Below are positions 1 through 7,749 of a DNA stretch of 64,000 nt, in pieces (the first letter of the stretch is position 1; the number at the start of each line of letters is the position of its first letter). The notes under the pieces are model-generated. The model was not told the DNA's origin, ran no database searches, and was given only the letters and a program-made list of their open reading frames with translations. Source of the DNA: Acidobacteriota bacterium (lineage in GTDB: Bacteria > Acidobacteriota > Blastocatellia > Chloracidobacteriales > JADJPF01); assembly GCA_016213785.1 (NCBI GenBank), contig JACQZQ010000104.1, positions 43,346 through 107,345 on the forward strand. Direction: 5' to 3'. The position numbers and the translations under genes were made by a program.

Positions 1-555
1 TGGGGGAGTTTAATTAATGAAACTCGTACTCGTCGTATTGCTCAAGCAACTATGATAATCCTTGTAGCTACAAGTTTAACTTATGCAATATCAACGGCTA
101 GAAATGAGGCTGTAATTCCTGGTAAGACAAGCTCTATAGCTGAAGATGGAATTGCTTGGCAAGATTTTTCTCCAAAGTTAATTGAAGATTTACGTGCACA
201 AGGTAAACCTATATTTCTAGACTTTACTGCTGCTTGGTGCTTAAGTTGTAAATTTAATGAAAAAGTTACTTTTAGCAGCCAGGAAATAAAAGATCAAATT
301 ACTAAACTAGGAATTATTCCAGTAAAAGCAGATTGGACAAACCGAGACGAGGAAATTACCAAAATGTTAGAAAGTTTTGGTCGTAGCGGTGTTCCACTTT
401 ATGTGTTATATAATCCAAAGGAAAAAGATCCTGTTGTTTTACCTGAAGTAATTACACCTGATATTGTTTTAAGCGCCTTTAAGCGTTTAGAAGAAGGATC
501 TCAAAAAACCGTTACTAATGATAGTGATAACACTACTGCTAGTGGACAAAAATAA
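1..555 (+). CDS. DsbD-like thiol:disulfide interchange protein, C-terminal part (5' truncated by window)
   Basis: The reading frame is open from base 1, so the gene begins upstream of the window. What remains is the end of a hydrophobic helix (about bases 50-100), a linker, then a thioredoxin-fold domain with the redox motif TAAWCLSCK. That arrangement of a last membrane helix followed by a periplasmic thioredoxin domain with WCxxC is the C-terminal (gamma) domain of DsbD/ScsB-type proteins. These pass electrons from cytoplasmic thioredoxin to periplasmic disulfide proteins. The tail is hydrophilic and ends in a Ser/Thr/Asn-rich stretch. No terminator is visible before the ferredoxin gene. 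Without the membrane part the exact subfamily cannot be fixed. Confidence 0.85.
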   Translation, partial: WGSLINETRTRRIAQATMIILVATSLTYAISTARNEAVIPGKTSSIAEDGIAWQDFSPKLIEDLRAQGKPIFLDFTAAWCLSCKFNEKVTFSSQEIKDQITKLGIIPVKADWTNRDEEITKMLESFGRSGVPLYVLYNPKEKDPVVLPEVITPDIVLSAFKRLEEGSQKTVTNDSDNTTASGQK

Positions 556-605
556 AATAATAGCACTGGTAGTTAGATGCAGGTATTTCTAGTCTTTTTT
601 TATAC

Positions 606-634
606 TTGTGTTAGAATGCCGGTGTCAATATACT
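606..634 (+). promoter_or_regulatory. candidate promoter of the ferredoxin gene
   Basis: TTGTGT (606-611) and TATACT (629-634) are separated by 17 bases, the standard spacing for a housekeeping sigma factor. The -10 matches consensus in five of six positions and the -35 in only three. It lies about 90 bases before the ferredoxin start and its -10 runs into the palindrome at 633-649. Confidence 0.4.
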
Positions 635-649
635 CCTAAAATTTAGGAG
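633..649. promoter_or_regulatory. perfect palindrome, candidate operator for the ferredoxin gene
   Basis: CTCCTAAA (633-640) and TTTAGGAG (642-649) form a perfect 8-base inverted repeat around one central A. It overlaps the putative -10 hexamer and transcription start, a position suited to a dimeric repressor. An RNA hairpin with a one-base loop is unlikely, so a DNA site is the better reading. No regulator gene is adjacent. Confidence 0.35.
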
Positions 650-726
650 AACATTAAATAAAATTCTAATACTTTATAAACAAAGACGAAGCATCGAGAA
701 GTGCTAAGACATAAGGAGAGCAGATC

Positions 727-1020
727 ATGGGAGTTTTTGTTATTGCTTCGCCATGCATTGATATTAAAGATACTGCATGCGTAGAGGCTTGTCCTGTTGA
801 TTGTATTCATCCCCGTAAGGATGAACCAGAATTTGAAAAATATAGAATGCTTTTTATCAATCCTGATGAATGTATTGATTGTGGCGCTTGCGAGCCTGCT
901 TGCCCACCACAAGCAATCTTTCGTGAAGATGACTTACCTCCTAAAGAGGAACATTTCCTAAAAATCAATGCCGATTGGTATAAAGATCCTGACTCAATTC
1001 CTGATGAATTGAAAGCTTAG
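727..1020 (+). CDS. fdxA: seven-iron ferredoxin (3Fe-4S/4Fe-4S)
   Basis: A 97-residue ferredoxin with the cysteine pattern of the FdxA/Azotobacter FdI type: C10, C18, C22, C26 then C49, C52, C55, C59. The first group has the wide C-x7-C-x3-C spacing that normally yields a [3Fe-4S] cluster with the last cysteine of the second group. The CIDCGAC motif gives the [4Fe-4S] cluster. The C-terminal extension after the clusters is also typical. It is a soluble cytoplasmic electron carrier; its partner is not indicated by neighbours. The start ATG has AAGGAG at 712-717. It appears to be a single-gene transcript between the candidate promoter and the GC-rich hairpin at 1027. Confidence 0.93.
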   Translation: MGVFVIASPCIDIKDTACVEACPVDCIHPRKDEPEFEKYRMLFINPDECIDCGACEPACPPQAIFREDDLPPKEEHFLKINADWYKDPDSIPDELKA

Positions 1021-1026
1021 TTTTTT

Positions 1027-1046
1027 GGAGGGGTGCTTTCCCCTCC
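1027..1046 (+). terminator. GC-rich hairpin after the ferredoxin gene
   Basis: GGAGGGG (1027-1033) pairs with CCCCTCC (1040-1046) across a six-base loop, seven bases after the ferredoxin stop. The T-run lies before the stem, not after it, so this is not a canonical intrinsic terminator. It may act as a 3' stabiliser or a weak terminator. Confidence 0.4.
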
Positions 1047-1251
1047 ACCTACTTCGATTAATCATTGCCTAATCGGCTAAAAAGTTATTTTAATTAAACC
1101 TACCTTTAATTTTTAGTCACTAATTAGGTGAAAAATCAACTAAAGTAGAAAACCTAAACAATGCTCTCAAGTACTTTAGCGATAGCAGATTGGATGGGTT
1201 TTTCTCTAATTTCTAAATAAATAAAAATGTTTAGAAACTTTGGAGGGTTGC

Positions 1252-1725
1252 GTGTCAGCAGATGTTAAGAAAAAATTAGAAGAAGAATTAAGAATACTTG
1301 AAACCGAACTTAAAATAGATTTACCTAGAGAACTACACAAAGCCGCCGCATTAGGTGACTTAAGAGAAAATGCTGAATATAAAGCAGCAAGAGACCGCCA
1401 AGAATACTTACAAGCTCGTGTAGGGGCATTACGTAAGCGTTTGTCAGATTTAGCTTTAATTAATATTGATACCCTACCTAGAGACCGTGCCGCCTATGGT
1501 TCAACTCTAACTGTTTTAGATCAAGACAAAGATGAAGAAGTCACTTACAAACTAGTAACAGCCGAAGAAGCAGATTTGTCAAAAGGTCTAATCTCAACAA
1601 CTTCTCCAATAGGAAAAAGTTTTATGGGTAAAAGAGAAGGCGATGAAGTAGAAGTACGCACCCCTCAAGGAGTCCGTCATTTTGAAATCCTTAAATTAAT
1701 AACAATTCATGATGTACAAGAATAA
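1252..1725 (+). CDS. greA: transcription elongation factor GreA
   Basis: The 157-residue protein has the GreA layout: an N-terminal antiparallel coiled coil (about residues 1-75, including the characteristic GDLRENAEY segment whose acidic tip enters the RNA polymerase secondary channel), then a compact C-terminal FKBP-like domain ending in [10 protein letters not shown]. It rescues backtracked RNA polymerase by stimulating transcript cleavage. The start is taken as GTG at 1252, nine bases after GGAGGG (1242-1247). An upstream in-frame TTG at 1240 lacks an SD and would place the SD inside the gene. The family's usual length of about 158 residues supports the GTG. Confidence 0.93.
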   Translation: MSADVKKKLEEELRILETELKIDLPRELHKAAALGDLRENAEYKAARDRQEYLQARVGALRKRLSDLALINIDTLPRDRAAYGSTLTVLDQDKDEEVTYKLVTAEEADLSKGLISTTSPIGKSFMGKREGDEVEVRTPQGVRHFEILKLITIHDVQE

Positions 1726-1751
1726 GTGTTATCTAAGGTTTTTATAATAAG

Positions 1752-1783
1752 TCTTATCAAAAGCCTAAAGGCTTTTGATAAGA
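1752..1783. terminator. hairpin between convergent genes
   Basis: A perfect 14-base stem (1752-1765 with 1770-1783) closes a TAAA loop between the ends of greA and the convergent gene at 1808. There is no strong T-run on either side, so it may be a two-way terminator or a barrier to convergent transcription. Confidence 0.5.
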
Positions 1784-1807
1784 GCTGATAAAGATTAAAC
1801 ATAGAAC

Positions 1808-2359
1808 TTAAAAACTTGTTTTTGCTAAAGTTAACAAATTTTTCTCATTTATTATAGAAACAAGGCTTTGATATTTTTCTTGTGAAATCCCAAGAATTTC
1901 TAGCCAATTATCAAAATATATTTCTAGTTCCTTTGCTCTAGGATGAGTACTTTTATGGTAAATTTCAAAATCCTTGCGGTTTTGGACTTTATCAGCTATT
2001 AACATTTGTTGGACATCTTCTAATGGACTAAGCTTAACCTCTGATAAAGATGAAATAGTACGTGTAGAAAGATAGCCATTAGCGATCCAGCGATATTCCA
2101 TAGCTAAACTAAGAGAATATAAATCAACATTATAGCGACAAAGTACACTGTCTTTTTGAAAAGCTTTAGCTAAATCTTCATCAGTTTGAACAATTGGGTG
2201 GAGGCAAAATCCTTCTTTTGCACAAGAACTAGCCTGGATTTCATCCAAAATTATCAAACCTTCATTTATATGATTTATATAAGGGATTTTAGACCTAGTA
2301 GCCTTTTTATCTTTATAAAAATCCAAAATAGCTTTGTAATGAGTATTTTCTTGAAACAT
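1808..2359 (-). CDS. conserved hypothetical protein, possibly HD-like
   Basis: A 183-residue soluble protein without signal peptide or membrane segment. It contains His-rich conserved-looking stretches: IPYINHINEGL (about residues 24-34), FCLHPIVQTDED, an LAMEYRWIANGYLS helix, LIADKVQNRKDFE and YHKSTHPRAKEL. This recalls helical HD-superfamily hydrolases such as RelA/SpoT-like N-terminal domains, where histidines and aspartates on helices bind a metal. However, no clear HD doublet is seen, so that is only a suggestion. The ATG follows AAAGGA on the minus strand. The gene stands alone, convergent to greA. Confidence 0.7.
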   Translation of the reverse strand: MFQENTHYKAILDFYKDKKATRSKIPYINHINEGLIILDEIQASSCAKEGFCLHPIVQTDEDLAKAFQKDSVLCRYNVDLYSLSLAMEYRWIANGYLSTRTISSLSEVKLSPLEDVQQMLIADKVQNRKDFEIYHKSTHPRAKELEIYFDNWLEILGISQEKYQSLVSIINEKNLLTLAKTSF

Positions 2360-2604
2360 TTTAGCTTTCCTTTTGCTCTAAAAAATACTTAATCTAAATT
2401 AATAGAATATCTTCTAGAAAGAATGTTAAAATGCAATATTTTTAATATCAATAAAATTTTTCTTCTGTGTTAGGAAAAATTTAATCTCTTTGTCAGATTA
2501 TCCTGATTATTAAAAGATATATACTTCTGTGCTACTCATAACTAGTGTTATAATGGGTTAATTATTAGGTTTTAGATTTACTTTTAGTTTTTTAAGGTAG
2601 TCTT

Positions 2605-3618
2605 ATGCACCAAACAAAAATAGGAAAAAAATCCTTACTAAAAACTAGTTGGGTTTGGTGTCTGCTTATTTTAATAAGCTTTCAATCTTTTGCTTGTGTA
2701 AATTCATCAAATGCCCGCAAAGAAACAGAAGTTAAACTGCCTCCTAAAGGAGTTAGGCTTAAACCCTCTCTAAATCGAGGGCACCAACGCTTAAGCTTAG
2801 CTGTTGAACCATTAGAAGATCACACCCCTAATTGGGTTAATCCAGATATGAAAAAACAGCTAGTTAATGCACATAGGGATTTTGATAAAACCTTCTCTGT
2901 TACAGGGTTTGGGCCATTTATAATAATTTCTAATATCAAGACTTCTCGTTTAGAAGAAGTGAAAGAAAGTATTATTAGAGCTAGTTATAATGCCTTCTAC
3001 AAAGATTTTTTCTCTGTTTCTCCTACTTATATTACTACAGTTTACTTATTTAAGAACCAAGCAGATTATTCTTTTTATAGCCGTAAATTATTTCAAGAAA
3101 GCCCCAATACCCCTTATGGATATTACCGATCATCAGATCGCGCAATGCTAATAAACCTCTCTACAGGAACAGGTACACTTGTCCATGAAATGGTTCATGC
3201 AATTATTGATGCTGATTTCCCATCTGCTCCTACTTGGTTTAATGAAGGGTTTGCCTCACTTTTTGAACAAAGCCGAATAGATGAAGGCTCAATTGTTGGG
3301 CTAAATAATTGGCGCTATCCTATTCTAAAAAAAGCAATTGATACTAACTCATTTGTAAAACTAGAAAAATTGCTTACAACAACAGAAGAGCAGTTTTATG
3401 ACGATCAAGAAGGTTATAATTATGCTCAAGCCCGTTATTTATGCTATTACCTACAACAACACGGACTTTTAACTACATTCTATAAACGCTTTAAGCAACA
3501 ACAAACAAATGACCCTAGTGGCATTAAAACCCTAACGGAAGTTGTAAAAAAAGATCTTAACTCATTTGAAAAAGATTGGATTGAGTGGGCTAAAACTTTA
3601 GACACTTCAGATAATTAG
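2605..3618 (+). CDS. zinc metalloprotease-like lipoprotein (HExxH...NEG)
   Basis: The 337-residue product begins with basic residues and a hydrophobic helix ending SFAC (C31), an imperfect but plausible lipobox, so it is probably an envelope lipoprotein. The core has HEMVH at residues 194-198 and NEG at 213-215. This is the HExxH+E gluzincin signature, in which both histidines and E214 bind zinc and E195 is catalytic. The aromatic-rich segment before it and the helical C-terminus resemble DUF1570/M1-like peptidases. AAGGTAG precedes the ATG. The next gene starts three bases after the stop, so the two are probably one transcript. The substrate is unknown. Confidence 0.75.
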   Translation: MHQTKIGKKSLLKTSWVWCLLILISFQSFACVNSSNARKETEVKLPPKGVRLKPSLNRGHQRLSLAVEPLEDHTPNWVNPDMKKQLVNAHRDFDKTFSVTGFGPFIIISNIKTSRLEEVKESIIRASYNAFYKDFFSVSPTYITTVYLFKNQADYSFYSRKLFQESPNTPYGYYRSSDRAMLINLSTGTGTLVHEMVHAIIDADFPSAPTWFNEGFASLFEQSRIDEGSIVGLNNWRYPILKKAIDTNSFVKLEKLLTTTEEQFYDDQEGYNYAQARYLCYYLQQHGLLTTFYKRFKQQQTNDPSGIKTLTEVVKKDLNSFEKDWIEWAKTLDTSDN

Positions 3619-3621
3619 AAA

Positions 3622-4281
3622 ATGGAAGAAAAAAAAATTAATCTACTACCAGAAAATACACAATCACCTATAGAACCTACCCAGGAAACATCTAAGCCTA
3701 GTTTCTTTCAACGAGCCTTTAAGCGTACAAAAGAAGCTTTTCGCAATGTTGATGAAGCAATTACTGGCCGAGAAGCTTTTCGTCGTATTGAAGAGCGTAT
3801 AGAAAACCAAGCTGATTTAATAGAAATGCAAGCCGACTCAAATGAGCAGATTGGCACTCAACTTAATAGCCTTGCAGAAATTACCCAAGGCGAACTTAAA
3901 AAACTTAATGAACGCTTGGATAAAGAAATAGAAACCCTAGTAAATACTAGCGCTCAACAAAGAACTACTTTTGAACGTACATTATCAGAAGTAACTGCTA
4001 CAGTAACAGCCCTACATAATACTGCTAGCGAACTACGAACTACGGCTAGTGATGCTCAAAAAGCTTTAACAACAGCAACAACTCAACAACAGGAAATGCA
4101 AAAACAAGCATCTAGCCATTTAGCACGATGGAATAACGATTCTGAAACACTAAAAGCAGATGTTCGTAATCTTCAGTCACAAGTACAGCAATTACAACAA
4201 TCCTTTAAGCAATTTTTCTTAACTGCATTAGTAGGATTTATAGCTTTAACTGCAATAATTGGTTATTTACTATTTAGATAA
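3622..4281 (+). CDS. coiled-coil protein with C-terminal membrane anchor
   Basis: The 219-residue protein has a Pro/Glu-rich start, then a long Glu/Gln/Thr/Ala-rich helical region (about residues 30-195) with heptad-like spacing, and ends in one hydrophobic helix (about 198-217) followed by FR. It therefore looks like a tail-anchored coiled-coil protein with most of its mass in the cytoplasm. The start lies three bases after the metalloprotease stop and lacks a clear SD, which suggests translational coupling. No enzymatic motif is present. Function unknown; a scaffold role beside the protease is only a guess. Confidence 0.75.
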   Translation: MEEKKINLLPENTQSPIEPTQETSKPSFFQRAFKRTKEAFRNVDEAITGREAFRRIEERIENQADLIEMQADSNEQIGTQLNSLAEITQGELKKLNERLDKEIETLVNTSAQQRTTFERTLSEVTATVTALHNTASELRTTASDAQKALTTATTQQQEMQKQASSHLARWNNDSETLKADVRNLQSQVQQLQQSFKQFFLTALVGFIALTAIIGYLLFR

Positions 4282-4376
4282 AAATTTAGGCATTTTTTGC
4301 AATCTTTAGTAAAATTATTGTCTAGTGTTGCTAAAAGAAAATTGGATTTTTTGAAATAAATTGGAGGAATGCTCTT

Positions 4377-5030
4377 TTGTCTTACTTAACTAAATATACT
4401 AACTATGTTTTTAGTTTACTAACAAATTCTTCCAATAACCCCAATAATTGCACACATATTTACCAACAAATTTATTATTGTTCTATATTTCGTTTAGCCC
4501 TAAGATTAATGCCTATATTTCTACCACCAATGATTGTTAGTAGTGTGCTTCTAGATAATTATTTTAGTTTTAGCCCTTTTGCACCTTTTTTTACATTAAA
4601 AAATGTTTTTTTTGTCCCTGTTTCACTGTATCCAGTAGTAGTTATTGCAGCTTACTTTTACAGCCGAAGCTTTCCAGTAAAAGTAATTTCAAAAGGTGTT
4701 TATGGTCGTGATTATAAGAGAAAGAAAGTATTCTTAAAATGGGATGAGATTTCTTATCAAGGTATTACTTATAGGAATTTACTACCATACTATGAATTAA
4801 AATCTAAGGTTTCCAAAGAAGAAATTTTAATACCAACTTTTCTTAAAAATAGAGAAAACCTACTAAAAGAGCTTAAAGCCCATAATCTTATTAATGAGAC
4901 TCAAGATACTTTACCTACAGATAATGCTTTTAAGGAAAAACAATCTAATTTTGAGCCTTTAAGAGAAGGTGGATATATAATTGTTACAACAGAACGAGTT
5001 AACAAGTTAAACAAAAACTTAATTAATTAA
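4377..5030 (+). CDS. membrane protein of unknown function
   Basis: The 217-residue product has two hydrophobic segments (about residues 37-60 and 65-92) followed by a soluble, Lys-rich, beta-type domain (about 95-165). The order of two helices then a small beta domain resembles bacterial PH-like (bPH) membrane proteins, but identity is not established. The start is TTG at 4377, eight bases after GGAGGA (4363-4368). The nearby ATG at 4369 opens a frame that stops after six codons. The stop codon overlaps the convergent zinc-ribbon gene by four bases in a TTAA sequence. Confidence 0.65.
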   Translation: MSYLTKYTNYVFSLLTNSSNNPNNCTHIYQQIYYCSIFRLALRLMPIFLPPMIVSSVLLDNYFSFSPFAPFFTLKNVFFVPVSLYPVVVIAAYFYSRSFPVKVISKGVYGRDYKRKKVFLKWDEISYQGITYRNLLPYYELKSKVSKEEILIPTFLKNRENLLKELKAHNLINETQDTLPTDNAFKEKQSNFEPLREGGYIIVTTERVNKLNKNLIN

Positions 5031-5737
5031 TCAACTGCATAAGCTAATCTAAATATTTCCTTAAAAGAACTCTCTAGCCATTGAAGTAAGTCAATTCCCT
5101 CTAAACCACGTGGTGCAGTAAGTATATATCTACGTCCAAGTACTGTAGTCTCTACTCTACCCCCTGCTTTTTCTGTACGAAAGTGTCGGCTATCTTTGTC
5201 ATCACCCACTTCATAAAGGTTAATTTCAAAAGTTACTTCCTTTGTAGGCTCACGCATATAAGCAATAGTTACAGGAAAATTACGTCTATATTGGGCTTCA
5301 CCAAAAGACACAATAAAGCGCATATAAATACGGTCTGGCTCATCTTTATGCTCTATATAAAAGGAAAATAGGTTACTTTGAGATTTTAATTTATCAACAA
5401 AATACTGCATAGTTCGACAATGTAAATTAAAATCCTCCATCAGTTTCATTTGCTCTTTTACTAAAGATTGATCACTTTCACGTCGTTTCTTAAGTGCATC
5501 CATAGCAACATCTACTAGTAGGCTTGTATCAGTAGAGCCAAATTCTGCTAAAGAATCTAGGAGTGTTTTTTGTAATCTTTGTAACTCATTAAACATCTCA
5601 AATTGAGGCTCAGCAGGCTTTGAGGCTAGCCTTTCAGCAGTTTCTTCTGGAGTTAAGTCTTTAAGTTTATATCCATCCCAAGGACAAAATACTTTATTGG
5701 CTTCCCAAGTCTTATCACATACAGGACAACGTTTCAT
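5027..5737 (-). CDS. zinc-ribbon protein of unknown function
   Basis: The 236-residue protein starts with a zinc ribbon: C4, C7, C18 in CPVC...FCPWDG. Exactly the same C4/C7/C18-CPxDG layout begins the kinase at 25440-27035. The middle (about 45-110) is helical, and the C-terminal 120 residues are an alpha/beta region with no recognisable active site. No membrane helix is seen. It begins two bases after the stop of the Xaa-Pro aminopeptidase, with its SD (GGAG) inside the end of that gene, so the two are translationally coupled. The zinc ribbon may be a protein-interaction tag in the signalling network. Confidence 0.75.
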   Translation of the reverse strand: MKRCPVCDKTWEANKVFCPWDGYKLKDLTPEETAERLASKPAEPQFEMFNELQRLQKTLLDSLAEFGSTDTSLLVDVAMDALKKRRESDQSLVKEQMKLMEDFNLHCRTMQYFVDKLKSQSNLFSFYIEHKDEPDRIYMRFIVSFGEAQYRRNFPVTIAYMREPTKEVTFEINLYEVGDDKDSRHFRTEKAGGRVETTVLGRRYILTAPRGLEGIDLLQWLESSFKEIFRLAYAVD

Positions 5738-5739
5738 CT

Positions 5740-7107
5740 CTAGATTCTCCGTCCAATAATATTTTCTAAGTCTTTTATTTGTTTTGGAACAGCAGATGTA
5801 AGTATTTCTGCTCCCTGATTTGTAATTAAAAGGTCATCTTCAATTCGTACACCAATATTGTGATATTTTATTGGAACATCTGGATTTTCCCCAATATAAA
5901 TTCCAGGCTCAACAGTTAAAACCATACCTGGTTCTAGTTTTCTAGACTCTTCTTGGATTTTATATTTTCCTACATCATGAGTGTCTGTTCCCAGCCAATG
6001 GCTTGTGCGATGCATAAAGAATTTTTCATGCTTTTTCTCTTTAATTATTTCTTCTCTATCACCTTCGAGTAAACCTAAATCTAATAACCCATCAACTATT
6101 GTATTTAAGGCTACTTTATGAACATCATCAAAAGCAACTCCAGGTTTTACTTGTTCAATGGCTAGGAGTTGAGCAGACAGAACAATTTCATAAATCTCTC
6201 TTTGCTCTTTAGTAAAACGACCATTGACAGGATAAGTACGAGTAATATCTGAGCAGTAATATTCATATTCTGCTCCTGCATCTACTAGTAAAAGTTCATT
6301 ATCTTGAAGTTGTTTATTATTTTCTACGTAATGTAAAATAGTAGCATTTGCACCAGAACCAATAATTGAGTTATAAGCAGGAGCAAGCGCCCCAGAACGC
6401 CGAAACTCATTTTCAATAATTGCCTCTATTTCAAACTCATACATTCCAGGCTTTACTTGCTCCATTGCAGCAATATGACCTTTTGCAGCAATATTTGCAG
6501 AGTAGCGCATTAATTCTTGTTCTTCAGGGGATTTAATTAATCTCATTTCCTGTAAAATCTCTATAGGGTCAATTACTACATAAGGGCCTATTCCATTACG
6601 ACGGCGCATTGAGCGAAAATATTTTATTTGATTAATTATTCTTTGATCAAAACGAGAATCTTGACCTAGTGAATAATAAATTAAATCTATTTTTTCTAGA
6701 TATTTAGGCAATTCTTCATCTAGTTTTTCAATACTATAAGTTGCATCAGCATTAAAATAGGCTTGAGCACCTTCTGGGCCAAACCTACGCCCCTCCCAAG
6801 TTTCTTTTTCCTGATTTCGGGGTCGTACAAATAAAACAAATTTATGCTCAGGATGTTCTGGAGCTAATAAACATACTGATTCTGGCTCTGTTAAGCCTGT
6901 TAAATAATATAAATCGCTATTTTGTCTATAACGATACTCAGTATCGTTACTACGTATTAAACTAGGAGCACTAGCAAAAATAGCAACTCCTTTACCTAAA
7001 CGGGCAAGGAATTCTTGGCGACGTTTAGCATAAATTGATTGAGGTAAAATAGGCCGATTTTGATTTTTTAGAAAACTTTGGGCAACTAAACTTTCTGTGC
7101 TTAACAT
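5740..7107 (-). CDS. pepP: Xaa-Pro aminopeptidase (M24B family)
   Basis: A 455-residue M24 metallopeptidase. It has an N-terminal creatinase-like domain (about residues 20-175, starting IYAKRRQEFLARLG) and a C-terminal pita-bread domain. All five dimetal ligands are present: D276 (LLVDAGAEY), D287 (CSDITRTYP), H370 (HRTSHWLG), E400 (LTVEPGIYI) and E423 (RIEDDLL). It removes N-terminal residues that precede proline, in the cytoplasm. The start is placed at ATG 7107 with AGGA eight bases before it. An in-frame TTG at 7131 would add eight residues but has no SD. The zinc-ribbon gene follows after two bases. Confidence 0.93.
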   Translation of the reverse strand: MLSTESLVAQSFLKNQNRPILPQSIYAKRRQEFLARLGKGVAIFASAPSLIRSNDTEYRYRQNSDLYYLTGLTEPESVCLLAPEHPEHKFVLFVRPRNQEKETWEGRRFGPEGAQAYFNADATYSIEKLDEELPKYLEKIDLIYYSLGQDSRFDQRIINQIKYFRSMRRRNGIGPYVVIDPIEILQEMRLIKSPEEQELMRYSANIAAKGHIAAMEQVKPGMYEFEIEAIIENEFRRSGALAPAYNSIIGSGANATILHYVENNKQLQDNELLLVDAGAEYEYYCSDITRTYPVNGRFTKEQREIYEIVLSAQLLAIEQVKPGVAFDDVHKVALNTIVDGLLDLGLLEGDREEIIKEKKHEKFFMHRTSHWLGTDTHDVGKYKIQEESRKLEPGMVLTVEPGIYIGENPDVPIKYHNIGVRIEDDLLITNQGAEILTSAVPKQIKDLENIIGRRI

Positions 7108-7210
7108 AAAAATTGTCCTAAAATATGGCAAAAAATTATTGATTTAGAGTTTTATTAGATTAATCTAGCAAGCGGTCTTGGCGCTAGAGTTTATTGCAAG
7201 GATAAAGATT

Positions 7211-7741
7211 ATGCACCTACATGGTGATCGTAGAATTTATACAGGAAAGCTTGATGAGCTAGTCTGTTTATGTCTAAAAGTTCAGCGTAGCAAAATCCTA
7301 GAAACTATTGAAGAATTAAATGCAGTAACAGTAGCACAAGTTAGGCGCAATTGTCGTGCTGGCGGAGGTTGCGGCTCTTGTCATGAAGAAATAGCCCGTT
7401 TAATTACAGAACATAGACTTAACTTGTCTTTAGATTTTGGTAATCATATTACAGGCGAAGATGAAGACCATAGCCATGACGATCTCGATTTTTTTCTTGC
7501 CCAAGAATCATCTGGAAAACTACTTGAAAATCAGGTGATCACAGAAATTAAAGATTTTATTGAATCTGAAATTAATCCTTATTTAGCTAAATTTGATGTT
7601 GTGGCTCAAGTAATTGAAAGCGGGGAAGAACTAGTATTAGATCTAAAAGGTGCTGACCAAGAATTAAAATATACTTTAGGTTTTTGGCTTGATCATCAAT
7701 TCCATAAACAGTTTCCTTCTATAACTGTAATTATTGCTTAG
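7211..7741 (+). CDS. BFD-type [2Fe-2S] domain protein with NifU-like C-terminus
   Basis: The 176-residue protein starts with a bacterioferritin-associated-ferredoxin-like [2Fe-2S] domain: VCLCLKV, then NCRAGGGCGSC, giving the CxC...CxxC ligand set of BFD and of the NifU central domain. After an acidic linker (about residues 80-100), the last 70 residues resemble the NifU C-terminal alpha/beta fold but without its CxxC. The protein may handle electrons or iron-sulfur clusters. ATG 7211 with AAGG nine bases upstream is chosen over an upstream TTG at 7178 that lacks an SD. It diverges from pepP and converges with the GntR gene. Confidence 0.75.
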   Translation: MHLHGDRRIYTGKLDELVCLCLKVQRSKILETIEELNAVTVAQVRRNCRAGGGCGSCHEEIARLITEHRLNLSLDFGNHITGEDEDHSHDDLDFFLAQESSGKLLENQVITEIKDFIESEINPYLAKFDVVAQVIESGEELVLDLKGADQELKYTLGFWLDHQFHKQFPSITVIIA

Positions 7742-7749
7742 TTTAGCCA

